From Macrolepiota albuminosa (Eukaryota; Basidiomycota; Agaricomycetes; Agaricales; Agaricaceae), in the NCBI GenBank assembly GCA_027475525.1, contig JAMWFC010000073.1, positions 335,791-399,790 on the forward strand: a DNA stretch of 64,000 nt. Reading direction: 5' to 3'. The number at the start of each line of letters is the position of its first letter. Position 1 is the stretch's first letter. Below are positions 21,739 through 31,923 of this stretch, in pieces. A model generated the notes under the pieces. It made no database searches, was not told the origin of the DNA, and saw nothing but the letters and a program-made list of their open reading frames with translations. A program made the translations under genes and the position numbers.

Positions 21739-22488
21739 TGTCACGACCCCTCCCCTCCGGGCCCACCCCAGGACACCCCCGGAACACCCTCCAGGACCCT
21801 CCCTCCGACCCCACAGGACACGCCCCGCCATCACGACCGCCGACACCGCCATCACGCGCATCAAGGACCGCCATCAGCCGTCACCAGCCCCGATCAACGA
21901 TCAGATCACGCGACTCGTGCCGGCCATCACGCATCACGCATCATGGCTCCATCCGCGCCAATTGATCGCGCGCCCCACATGCGCGATCCCGGTATACAGC
22001 CCCTGCCGCTACTCAATGACCCCCGGGACCCATCCCAGACATTCCGGAACCACGAGACCCGGCCCCGTAGTACTTATAGTGTAGCTCCCTGTTGTATTCG
22101 GTAGTCTTGATATTACATACTTTGCATAACTGTTACTTTGGATATTGCGTGCCCCTTGATTGACTGGTACGCCTTGTTTGGTACGCTTCGACTGGCACGC
22201 CTTAGTATTCGCGTGCTCTAAGCTTTGGTACGCACTTTGCGACTCTTAATTTACTAACTTGGTCTCGTCTTAGAACCTCCGGTTCACGACTCGACCCCCT
22301 CTAACTCTCAGCCACCCCCAACCCAAAACTCCCGGACTCTAGTCCCCTCTCCCGGGATTACCCCTGTCCTCGTCTTGAACCCCGGAGTCCTAGCCCCGGA
22401 GTTCCAGACACCCGAGTATTTGTAGATCAAGTCCGCATCGTAAGGGCGTTGCTTTCCCGGAAGGCCCCCGACTCAGCGGAACCTGACA
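21739..22488 (+). repeat. 3' LTR of element 1
   Basis: 750 bases, same length as the 5' LTR with no indels between them. Followed by CCATG, the second copy of the target duplication. Confidence 0.96.
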
Positions 22489-23384
22489 CCATGAGCGAAT
22501 TTATATTAAACGGGGCAGGACGCATCATATTAATTGGCGGAGGGATGGAGGGATGAAGTAATCCAGGTTGCCGTCAGTGTGGGCAAAAGCGGCCAATAGA
22601 TATCCGTCGCGTAGGTACGGTTTTCTTCTTGAACAACTATCTTTTCATGAAGGTCAGCAATTCCTATAGACATGATTTTACACAGTCCGTCAAAGCATGT
22701 ATATTCGTTCTCACTCACAGTACCTTCTCCCTTCCCACGCACCTTGGAACGCTCGACGCTTACTAGTCCTATATTCCAAAGATGAACGGCCCTATTCTGC
22801 TCCTCTTTCACTTTCTGATGAATCAGAAGCGTCGAGTGTTCCGCCTGTCTTCCTGGTTCAAATCGGCGATTTCTTCTTAACCGCGTTTACTTCTCCGAAT
22901 TACCTGATCTGGATAGTGAGTTCCCGCCTTCGTCATTGCCTTCCGGGGTATCCCGTTGGTGGAATCATTGAAAGAAACAGCCTGTCAATAAATCAAAACA
23001 TTCTTCTACTCAAATGAATGGCTCTACAATCACCATATCTGACATCGAGAAAGGACAAAACCGACATACACGATTGCCACCAGTGAGGTGAAGGATGTGC
23101 CAATTTTCAAAAGAAAAATTGTTGAATGACTTTTTTTGTGGGAAATTAATACATCAGAAATAGAGAACGCTCGTATCTTACAAAGCAAAGCCACGTGAAC
23201 AGGCGAAAAGCACTTTTCCGATGCGCCATTATGTAAGTGATCGCGCTAAACGATGGATCCCATCCTGTAATCTGGGTGCGAACAGGGTAAGACTTGAATC
23301 CTAAGAGTAACGTCAGAGGATTTGACCTCGATTCGTACCTTTTTTATGTGCCCAGCCTTCGACAGTATCCCCTTTACTCCAAAA

Positions 23385-24144
23385 CTGAACCTCCAGCAGC
23401 TCTCGCCAGTCTACAAGATCCCAAAATTATGGGAGGGACAAGGCTAAATTCGCCTTGATTTTGGGTTTGTTGAAACAAAGTCTCGACTCTGCCCTTTTAC
23501 ACTTCGGATTTTACGCCTGGTCCTGGAGCGTGGCTGGATGGCTAATAGGATTTGCTGGCTTTGGTCCAGAATACGAAGTGTGTCCATCACCAATTACTCG
23601 ACGCCCTTGTTCTCACAGAGACTGAAGATCGTACAATCTATCGTTTTTGTCTTTGTGCTTTACTTCCTATCAACTATTCCGGCACTGCCACTACAAATAT
23701 ACAGAACATTTGTCCTTGAAGAAAAGCATGGGTTCAACAAAACAACGCCTGGGTTGTTCGCCACGGACCTATTGAAAGGGTGGGCCCTCGCCACTATCAT
23801 GGGTTTGCCTTTCTTGGCAGCATTCCTTTACATTTTCAAGTGGGCGGGTGATCGATTTGTACCTTGGCTCATGGCGTTCATGTACGTCGCTTGATGTGGT
23901 TTGTCACCCCGTCTGACAAACTTTCAACAGGATCACAGAAGTCGAGGCTGTCCTAGCTCATGAGCTCGGCCACTGGTATTACTCTCATCCTGCGAAGCTG
24001 ATGGCCATCTCCCAATTCCATATTTTTACCATTCTCGCCCTCTTCCCCGCGTTCCTCCACGCTCCGCCTGTCCTTGCCGCCTTTGATTTCCCCAAAACAG
24101 TCGCCGCTATTCCGCCAACTATTGTCGCGTTCACGTTGTTCCAG
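23385..24144 (+). pseudogene. STE24-type CAAX prenyl protease fragment
   Basis: Exon-like blocks about 23385-23577, 23619-23881 and 23931-24144, joined by GT-AG introns in agreeing phase. They read YGRDKAKFAL, then FGFYAWSWSVAGWLIGFAGF, IYRTFVLEEKHGFNKTTPGL, and the zinc-binding AHELGHWYYSHP (HExxH form HELGH). Ste24 is a multi-pass ER metalloprotease acting on prenylated proteins. Between FKWAGDRFVPWLMAFM and ITEVEAVLAHELGH the family normally has roughly 80 more residues, which are missing exactly at an intron position. The C-terminal part after TLFQ is also absent and replaced by calcium-ATPase sequence. The N-terminal exon is not seen. A gene fragment, not a working protease. Confidence 0.75.
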
Positions 24145-24217
24145 GTTTGTTTAACTCGTTCATATTATCGGGGATTAGTGTATCTGTATGACCCGATAGA
24201 CAAAACCCCTCCTGCAG

Positions 24218-24620
24218 TCTGATCCAGAAACCACACCATTGCAGATCAAGCTCAACGCGCTGGCAGAACTGATTGCAGCTTTCGTCAACATCTTAATTAT
24301 ATCGGTGACTCTCATTGTTGTCGCCGTACCCGAGGGTACGCTTCTAAAATATCTTATTTGTCTTCGTCTTTGTCTCATCACTATTGCATTTCTAGGTCTT
24401 AGACACTAGCTCTGGCCTTTGCTACGAAATGAATGACGTATGAAAACCTGGCAAATGCTTCAGTCGTTTGCACAGATAAGACTGGGACGCTTACCACAAA
24501 TTCAATGACGGTCTATTTTGCCCCCTGCCCTCCGCGAGCTTATCAACGAAGCTATCGCCGTTAACTCTACGGCTTTTGAAGACAAGGATATAAAGACTGG
24601 ATTGGTAACACAGATTTCGT
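24218..24620 (+). pseudogene. PMC1-type calcium P-ATPase fragments
   Basis: Begins after an acceptor at 24215-24217, in frame with the preceding STE24 block. PLQIKLNALAELIA is joined directly to AFVNILIISVTLIVVAVPEG, with the intervening transmembrane stretch missing. After an intron come LALAFATK, a TGA, MTYENL joined to ANASVVCTDKTGTLTTNSMT (the phosphorylated Asp motif DKTGTLT), and then LINEAIAVNSTAFEDKD. Several internal deletions and frameshifts make it non-functional. Vacuolar or plasma-membrane Ca2+ pumps of the PMC1 type have these motifs in this order. Confidence 0.75.
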
Positions 24621-25399
24621 GAACATGACGTTCTATGTTGGTATTCTTGGTGTGGCCATCACAAACGTAGCGGGACATGTTATGGAGGAACGCAAGACAC
24701 CATGAGCTTCATCGTCTGGAAACGCAACTCTGACTCAATCCAAAGAGGCGCCCCTTGCATTGCGTCGAACCGCTATTGAGACTCTTCACGCACGAATCTG
24801 TAAGCACTTCGTCGAGTTAATTTCTTCGGTGTTGTTTCTAACTACACTTTTCTACTAGCTGATATTTGTGCAACGCATCTAGACTGGTCACGAACGAAAG
24901 CCGCACTCAAAGAGCTAACCCTTCGGATCTATTACTTTACCGAGTCCAAAACCGGAATCATCTTTGGATCAGCAGATCTACATCAAGTCTGTCAGAGATG
25001 TACGTACAAAGCGACATTTGGGTGGGAACCTGAAGTGGCGCTTCGAGATCTCGCCATTTTTGAATGCACGTGAGCGCTGCGCTGTTGACTGATTGTTGAT
25101 TTGTTGCTGACCGTTCATGATGGCAGTTTAGCAGTTGCAGGCAAGTCTTGGTACAACTCGCATTTGAACCTGTATTCGTCTCCATCACAGGGACACGGGC
25201 AGGAGGGACAGCCGTGTTATCATCCACAGGCCAAATTGCCCGACCACCAGCTTCTTGAATCATCCGGTGATTCAGCACTATTCAATGTGCAAAATGGAAT
25301 TGTGATTAACTTGAACGGAGATGCAATGGAGCCTGGGAGAATAGAAGTTATAATCTAGGCATGCACGCTAATTCCTCGAAATATTGCATTCTTTAACAT
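24621..25399. other. unrecognised gene-like fragments
   Basis: Plus-strand blocks with plausible splice sites (a GTAAGCAC donor near 24798, an acceptor near 24859 leading into ADICATHLDWSRTKAALKEL) look exon-like but belong to no family I recognise. They adjoin the STE24/ATPase fragments and may be part of the same cluster of captured or decayed gene pieces. Confidence 0.3.
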
Positions 25400-26990
25400 G
25401 TTTCGAATGATCGCCGAGGCAAACTTATCTTGAATATCAAGTCGGCGTGCGCGTGAAAAGTTCTCTATAACTGGATGGATCAGAGTCAGGGGCTTGATTC
25501 ATACCGCTTCTCATCAGTTCGGGTTATACCTTGCCGTGATCATTACACAAATGTTGGTCGATCTTGACTCATCTTCCATTTGAGATACTGAATATGGTAT
25601 ATTGCAACAACCTCGTGCTGTTAAGGCAGGAACGGGAATATTGAATCTCAAGCTGAACTTGATCACAGATCGTCTTCAGCACTGGAGATCGCAACTTGAA
25701 GATCTACGCACTATCTATAGAATGTGCGGAAGTTGAGGTGTTTTCGCCACTGTCTCTTTTGATTTTTCCGCAGCTCCTGGCTAGCTACCCTTGATCCTCA
25801 GCCAATTTGGGATCTTCTCGACGGCTTTGTATACTTCTTCCTGCGCATCACTTCTATCAAGCCTCGCAATTATGCTCAAGGCAGCTTCCTGTGAGAATAA
25901 AATCTGGTGAAAACGGATCTGTCCTGAGGTCTGGATGACGTGGTCACGCTCCGATCCCGCATATCAGTTGACGGTGTTATGCAATGACGGAAGGCTGCGG
26001 ACACGTCTAAAAGTGTGAGAATTCTTATGTCAATCCTTGTCACTGTTTTCACGGCAGAGACATCAATATGTGACATCATTAGACACCGACATTTACTCCA
26101 ACGAGTGTTCTCATTTCAAGGTTTAATGAAATTTGAGCTCTAATGAAATTTGAGCTCGATCGATGCTGCTTAACACAACCACGGAGGAATATTGACGAAA
26201 ATCCTGCCGTTGACAATAAGGTCGCAACCTCGACGTCGACTATCATTTGAAAGATTTCCAGCACTGTGGGGTACAAGTGTAATTCGCCGTGTGGCTGAAA
26301 TCGGGTCTTCTAGGTCCAGGGTCGGAGTTGATGGTTGTTTGCGTGGTAGACCTTTATAGTCTTCAAGAGTGCGATGCGTATTTCCACCATTGAGATTCCT
26401 GTTGTAGCAATAATCAACAGCGCGATGCCAACAAATTCTACCCCAGCTCTCATGCAAGACATTCCCGACGTCTCTACACAGGCTCGGTCTATTTCCAGCG
26501 GGCCAGTGCGTTCCATAGAGCTTGTTCAGCTGCGTGTGCATCGATTCCATCCTCATCAGGTGCACGACGAGGTGAATGTCTTTGCTTCATGATTATCTTG
26601 CCTAACGTGTCTAAACCACAGCATATGGACGGTGTTCAAAACCTAAGTGAGGTGATAAATGAGATTCTCAATGCAGGAATTGAGGGTGATAGTGGACAAG
26701 CTGGTCGCAGGGAGGGACACAACATCGCGTCATCCTACCGAGCTTCGACCGTTACAGTTCAGCCCACCAACGAACCAGAGATGGCATTAGCTGGTCACCA
26801 AGATGAAAATATTGGCGCCAATGACGCGGCCCTTGTTGGATGCTGGTTTGATTGCATCCTCTCAACGGCGTGGGTTTTCTTCAATCCATTCTTACCAAAT
26901 TGACCTAGCGAAGCCGTGCTTTAAATCGCTGTGTATACTTATCTTGGTACGAACTCGTCCCACACAGTATCGATGTTTTTTGCAAGTTGT
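25400..26990. repeat. paralogous locus A, partner of 43870-45600
   Basis: Shares colinear blocks with 43870-45600, for example GTCGGCGTGCGCGTGAAAAG, TTGATTTTTCCGCAGCTC (44275 in partner B) and CATAGAGCTTGTTCA. The best conserved coding part is on the plus strand. An exon ending near 26571 contains QDIPDVSTQARSISSGPVRS. An intron of about 50 nt and an exon to 26903 follow, containing LNAGIEGDSGQAGRREGHNI and ending WVFFNPFLPN with a TGA shared by both copies. The minus strand at 25700-25830 matches the partner's minus-strand ORF (WLRIKG, KSKETVAKTPQLP) but is broken by a stop. Family unknown. Confidence 0.5.
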
Positions 26991-27206
26991 TTGATATTCC
27001 AAACTATCTATCTATTTCTGAGCCAGGATATATGCGTGTTATGCACTTTATCTAGGGTTTACCTATTGATGCAATGGGAAAAGCTCTGTTAGAATCGACA
27101 AGTAGATCTGAGCGCGAAGTTGAAAATCAAATTTATGTCTATGCAGGAGAATTCTATGAAGGTACAGTCGTCTTTTTCACTCTCATACTGCTGACACAAT
27201 ATCAAG

Positions 27207-27420
27207 GGCGTAGCCTCAAGCGATTATATTACGGTCATCGATGCTTGTCTGTCTGTCCCGGCCTGTGTCGGCATCACCAGCTGGGGAGTCAGTGACGCTG
27301 TAAGTCGAGCTGTGTTATTTCCATGCTTCATCTCCTGACATCGTTCTTGACAGAACTCGTGGCTCGCCTCGGACACTCCTCTCTTGTTTGACTTGCTCCG
27401 AGAAGAATGGAGGAGGACAA
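27207..27420 (+). pseudogene. GH10 xylanase C-terminal fragment
   Basis: Two exon pieces, 27207-27299 and 27354-about 27420, flank a 54-nt GT-AG intron. They read [20 protein letters not shown], then GVSDANSWLASDTPLLFD. This is the C-terminal signature of glycoside hydrolase family 10 (the conserved CVGIT-WG and SW motifs near the end of the barrel). The catalytic glutamates and the rest of the enzyme are not present nearby, so this is a fragment. An upstream block with EREVENQIYVYAGEF may be unrelated. Confidence 0.65.
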
Positions 27421-27979
27421 CGGAGTGGACGGGAACACATTCCACGCGTATTCAATGGGACTATTATTATCATGGAGTTGGTTAATATACTTATTTAATG
27501 CATGGTTCCGCGCCGACTCGGAACTTCCAATTACAGGGAGAGTAGGAGAGAGTGGTAGAATAGGGATCGTCAAAGTTCTCGTGTCGATACCAAAATTTTG
27601 ACTCAAAGTCGACCAGCGACTTGATACTAATCGCTGTCAAGCCGATATCGATGACCCCAAATTTCTACGTGAAGGTTGGCGTGTAGGACAGATCTCATTG
27701 AAGGTCGCCTGGACCCAGATTCTAATGTCTGCATTCGGCTTATGAAAGAGGATAAGGCTACTCTCGAGGTAAGTCTCGTATAAATGCTTACACTTTGATC
27801 AAATCCAAGGGATGCGTGCAACTGGCGGCCACTGGGGAATGGTCAGGCACATACGCTTTACCAGAGGGAGGACTTGCACTCTTACTCGAGGCCGCAACTC
27901 CTGAACATATGCAATGTCAATAGAGACACATCGTCATGAAGAGCGTACGGTGAATTGTGCAGAGTACTGACTACCTTCA

Positions 27980-28357
27980 AGGGTGGTTTGCCTTAATGGG
28001 GAAAAGTCTGAAAAAATACAGTGTCCATCCTCGGCTTATCCCGATAGAATCAATCACAGGGTGAACTGTTAGAGCAGGAATGGCGACACTTGGCCGGGCA
28101 GGAAGACGGGGAGAGGAGCTCGAGCTTTCTTCGGAGGACGAAGATGCGATAGGTGCAGGGCGTCGAGAAGGGAGAGGGGGAGGGACAGGGGAGGTGCTTG
28201 AAGAAGATGTGAAAGAGGCGTCGGTGCGGAAGCGGGATGACGTGTGAGTAGATTTAGAAGAGGCCAGGCTGGAGGCTGATAGTTCGAAAGTTTGTGTCCA
28301 ATATGTTATCCGGGTTTTGTGTTTGCGGTCTAAGAGATTGTGTATCCGATTTTGCAT
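27980..28357 (-). other. Ser/Pro-rich N-terminal ORF fragment
   Basis: An ATG at 28357 opens MQNRIHNLLDRKHKTRITYW followed by a long Ser/Pro/Thr-rich tail. A plausible acceptor or donor near 28072 would interrupt it. Composition is protein-like, but I see no domain and no continuation. It directly precedes dispersed repeat copy B. The neighbouring stretches 27420-27980 and 28770-29617 hold no other gene I can support, apart from an exon-like piece reading GRLDPDSNVCIRLMKED near 27700. Confidence 0.3.
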
Positions 28358-28365
28358 GTCGAGGT

Positions 28366-28618
28366 GAATGGAACAGTAGCAAAATGCATATGGAAGAATG
28401 GGTTGAAGTGGTGAAATGGTGAAATGGAAAATTTAAATCGTAAAGAGGAAAAACGGGAAAGTGGCACGAAATATGTAAGCATCGAGCGTTCTTGAAGCAT
28501 AACGTTAGACCCCTTTGAGTTTCGCTTGTTTAGTTCGATGCCGGGCTAGCAGAGAATTAGTACATACCGTTACCGTTTTCCTCTTTGACAAAGCTCACAC
28601 CTAGTCTTAGGGAGGGTG
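28366..28618. repeat. 253-bp dispersed repeat, copy B
   Basis: Identical by eye to 1532-1784. It is followed by sequence shared with 3459-3560 (TGTGATCACGTGCTCAGCTC) and then by the 53-bp mini-element at 28716, so the family unit is larger than 253 bases. Confidence 0.8.
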
Positions 28619-28715
28619 AGAAGAATTTGTGATCACGTGCTCAGCTCTTTTTTCTCGCAACTTCCGACGCTCGCGATCGTTCGTATTAGATTATGTCGAC
28701 TAGATGATTGCCATA

Positions 28716-28768
28716 CTGTCAAAGAGACACTCAAAAAAGGTGAAAGAGACAAAGGGATCCTTTGACAG
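28716..28768. repeat. 53-bp mini-element with 9-bp inverted ends, second clean copy
   Basis: CTGTCAAAG...CTTTGACAG with the same 53-base length as 3564-3616 and one internal difference seen. Confidence 0.75.
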
Positions 28769-29847
28769 ATACCTCAGCTTGGATATATACAATGCTGGAT
28801 TTGAAAGAAAACAAAGGGGGCAAGTCCATTAATAATATCCAAAGACGAATTTGTGATCACGTGCTCAGCTCGCTGATTCCTTTCTTTCTCTTTGTGGGCC
28901 TAGTTCGGTTCAGATTGATATCGATGGCCGGTGGATCCGTCTTTGTGCGGCTGGGACAAAGACATGGCCTCGTGAAAGAGAAATTTGGGGTCGTAAGCAC
29001 ATCGATATCGACGAGCGTAAACAAGGAGATTGAACTCGGAGCGAGTCGATCACACGAGAGTCGTGTCAGTCACGCAAGACCATCCCAGCTATTCTACAAA
29101 TTTTTTTACCATACTGATGTCCCACAAATTTAAACAGGTCATCACGTAGTAGATTGGTATACCCATTAGCATAGGGTTTGTCAGATCATCCTCAAATGCG
29201 TTACAGCGTCTTTTCATAATCCCAATTTTCACGCTTTTCGACGTGTTTGTCACACTTGGAGTCACGTGGGATTGTCGAGTATGGATGTCTGTTAGAGGAT
29301 CTCGACCTTGCTACATATATCACGAGGATCTGTACATTGAGCTTTGTTTTGACAAAGCAGCGGGAGCCTCTTTTTATTCTTTGAAGTAACCATGGCCAGT
29401 TCGATGGCAACAACAATGAAAGAAAGATCAGCGTGCCTTCTCGGTCAAAGGGTTTGGATGGCAATAACCTTTGTTTCTTTGACCAAGAATCACAGCTTTT
29501 CAAGCCACCCGAATACATAATATAAATATAATTCACTTCCAGTCAAGCTTACGGCTAAGTAGATCAAGGGTCTTTCCTCCTTTACGTTGCTCCCCACGAT
29601 CTCATAGCTTCCAGAAGATGACAAACCGTGAAAATAACGATAACAATACAGAATCCCTGACGAAACCTGCCATAGAGCCGCACTCACACTCTCTTTTGAA
29701 ATGGATTCTAGGGTATAGTTGGGACACATTCTGCACATCCATGGGATTGCTCCGCTTTCCGATCGTGTGTTTGTGCGCATTCTTGCTCTTCACCGCAGAT
29801 ATTGGAATAGTCGCGTGGCTCCTGCTGTCTGCGGACTCTCCTATCAC

Positions 29848-30028
29848 TAAAACAAAGTCAAGTATAAGATTAGCCTTACGGTCACACCAACAGAACCAGA
29901 TCGATATTTGATTCTAGTACTACAAGTATGACAGTAAAATTGGCTGCCTTATGTAAGGCAGCCAGCATGTATTTAAAGTAATATTAAATAATTAATGTAA
30001 TTATTTAATTGTTCTAAACTATGTTACA
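29848..30028 (-). repeat. 3' LTR of element 2
   Basis: 181 bases, reading TGTAACA at its start on the minus strand. Three transitions separate it from the other LTR; one changes the terminal CA to TA on this side (TG to TA on the plus strand). It contains the palindrome CTGCCTTATGTAAGGCAG. Confidence 0.93.
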
Positions 30029-30040
30029 TGCCCCCCTTTG
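30029..30040 (-). promoter_or_regulatory. polypurine tract of element 2
   Basis: On the minus strand AAAGGGGGGCA directly abuts the 3' LTR start TGTAACA, the expected plus-strand primer position. Confidence 0.7.
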
Positions 30041-30217
30041 AGACTGGTAATCAGTCTCAATGTAGGAGGGACAATCAGTCTGATTCAATATGTAAGTCAA
30101 TGTGGAGGCACTCTGGTTCTCCACGGCTCAAAAAATGTCCTAGTCATCTGTCAAAAAATACAACGCCGACGTTAACCGACAGTATGAATTGAAAAGGAGA
30201 TGAGCCGCCTACGAGAA

Positions 30218-31921
30218 TTACGCAGACGGCGGACGCGACAACTCGCGAGCCGTATCAATCCTCATCTCAGTGTCGACGTTAACCGAGGATGATGAGGCGA
30301 CGGGACCCGACGATGTTGAGGCTGTAGGAGCCTGCACTGACGCGGAATGGTGTGATGGAGAAGGAGGATATGGCCCGTGTCGAGAACGGCGTTGCCATAG
30401 ATCTTGACGGTTGGGGTTCATCCCCACAGGATAATAGAGGCCAGTTTCAAGGTACTCATGATCTTGAGAAAATTCGCGAGCGAGCAATGCGTGAAGACGA
30501 ATCATATCGTCATCTGTTGGCAGTCGCCAGTCGTCCCACCGCGCGATGGCCGGGGGCTCCCCATAGATGTCAAGTCGACGATGACGTTCATCGTCGACAT
30601 CGCGGAACTGCTCAATGGAAGCAGTGGCTGCAAGAAATTGGTTCTCGAGATAGACCACGCCGAAGGTATAGGCGTGATCTACCCACTCCACTGGTACACG
30701 GTTGGCTATCATAGCCCGCAGCACATCAGCATCGGTTATGTTGACGGCGTTAGCCGCGTCGAAATATGGGGCCCGGAACTGGACATCAGTCCAGCTCATT
30801 GGTACAAATGGGGTGCTCGGATTGGCGGCGTCGTAATCCGCGACCGCCTCTCGATACAGTCCAGGACGTGCGATAATCAAGGCCAACAGCCTTGCAAAGC
30901 GTCCTCGCGCTCTTCCCGAGGGAGAAAGTCCACGAGTGAGGGCGTGGCCCAAAAGAGTACGCCAGTGGATACGATACGCTCGATCCACTGCAATGCCGTA
31001 CACGGAATTCATCATTCCTGGTCGACAGAAGTAAAGTACGTTCTGCGCCAGCTTTTCCAAATCGAAGGTGAAACGTACACCTTCGGAATCAAACCCAGTG
31101 AGGGTGAAAAACGGTCTCCCGGCTCGGTCCTTCCATCGCAGGTACCCGTCGGGGGTCGGCATGACCACAATGTTCATATGGCGCGACGAAAGATCCAGAG
31201 GGGGCGAAATGTGCTCGTACTCTGGTGTACACACCAGAGCCATCGTCCTATCCCTCATTGTCGTATAGTAATTGATACTGACGCGCTGAAACTCGCGCAA
31301 CAGGTAATAAGCTTCAGTGCGCATCGACACTGACTTGAACTTGTTCTGCGAAAGCTCATAGAGCTTTCGCAACTGCTGGGGATTCATCGGGAATCCCCTT
31401 GGTACCACCCGGTCCAGCTCCTTCGAGGTATGGTAATACCTCTCTCCTGTCTCTTCCTCGTGCGTCTTCGCGGCCAAGGCTTCATCACTCACGAATACTG
31501 TATTTGTGAGTCGGGAATAATAAAAGTGGTGGTCGAGCGCCCCGCCGTAGAACCAATTGGACCGCTCCACCGAGGTCCCGCTGATGAACACACCGAGGCC
31601 ATCAGGAATACGGCCTGTGGCCTGCTCCTCCCGGTCCTTGTTGGCCTTCGTCTGCCGGGCGGCCTCATGCTTCAGCCTGGCCTCTCTCTTGCGTTTCTTG
31701 TCTAAACGCACTCGGCGTTTAGCAGGGGTCTCGCCTTCTGAGGGGGTCTCGTATGATGACTCCCCGTAATCACTCCCATCGCTTGGTTCCTCCAGACTGA
31801 GCGCCGCTAACGACAGGAGTCGCCCTTCGACTTCGGCGTCCGTTCTCGTGTCCTTTATGGGAACCGCGGACGCATACGCTCGCAGTGGTGCCTCAAATTG
31901 CACCACTGCTCCGAACCGCAT
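30218..31921 (-). CDS. element 2 accessory ORF B, 567 residues, unknown
   Basis: Intact frame from ATG at 31921, two bases after the stop of ORF A (TAA-TA-ATG on the minus strand), suggesting stop-restart translation or a shared message. It has an acidic/basic N-terminal third with KKRKREARLKHEA. A globular-looking middle follows, with VVMPTPDGYLRWKDRAGRPF and MNSVYGIAVDRAYRIHWRTL, and then a Ser-rich tail. No signal peptide, transmembrane segment or furin-like site is seen, so it does not look like an envelope protein. I know no function. Conserved openness in an element with a broken gag suggests it was functional until recently. Confidence 0.7.
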   Translation of the reverse strand: MRFGAVVQFEAPLRAYASAVPIKDTRTDAEVEGRLLSLAALSLEEPSDGSDYGESSYETPSEGETPAKRRVRLDKKRKREARLKHEAARQTKANKDREEQATGRIPDGLGVFISGTSVERSNWFYGGALDHHFYYSRLTNTVFVSDEALAAKTHEEETGERYYHTSKELDRVVPRGFPMNPQQLRKLYELSQNKFKSVSMRTEAYYLLREFQRVSINYYTTMRDRTMALVCTPEYEHISPPLDLSSRHMNIVVMPTPDGYLRWKDRAGRPFFTLTGFDSEGVRFTFDLEKLAQNVLYFCRPGMMNSVYGIAVDRAYRIHWRTLLGHALTRGLSPSGRARGRFARLLALIIARPGLYREAVADYDAANPSTPFVPMSWTDVQFRAPYFDAANAVNITDADVLRAMIANRVPVEWVDHAYTFGVVYLENQFLAATASIEQFRDVDDERHRRLDIYGEPPAIARWDDWRLPTDDDMIRLHALLAREFSQDHEYLETGLYYPVGMNPNRQDLWQRRSRHGPYPPSPSHHSASVQAPTASTSSGPVASSSSVNVDTEMRIDTARELSRPPSA

Positions 31922-31923
31922 TA

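Larger units (their letters stand above)
11573..22488 (+). mobile_element. complete Ty3/gypsy chromovirus (element 1), 10.9 kb
   Basis: Bounded by two 750-bp direct repeats (LTRs, TG...CA) and flanked by the 5-bp target duplication CCATG (11568-11572 and 22489-22493). Order: 5' LTR, gag with zinc knuckle, two retropepsin-like domains, reverse transcriptase, RNase H, integrase, chromodomain, an untranslated stretch, an antisense ORF, a purine tract and the 3' LTR. Integrase after RNase H plus a terminal chromodomain defines a chromovirus of the Ty3/gypsy group. The element is markedly more GC-rich than its surroundings, with C/G-ending codons. Two in-frame TGA stops and two 77-base duplications interrupt its sense frames. 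No tRNA primer site with the usual TGG start follows the 5' LTR. Confidence 0.96.

Noticed and set aside
11573..22488. Horizontal transfer inferred from the high GC of element 1
   Set aside because: Retrotransposons often have their own base composition, and the antisense gene has intron-like segments with host-like splice sites; composition alone is not enough.
11473..22560. Host gene interrupted by element 1
   Set aside because: Joining the flanks across CCATG gives a short minus-strand frame (MRPAPFNINSLMDPFSHQA), but it stops without a usable donor site and the scaffold gap prevents extension.
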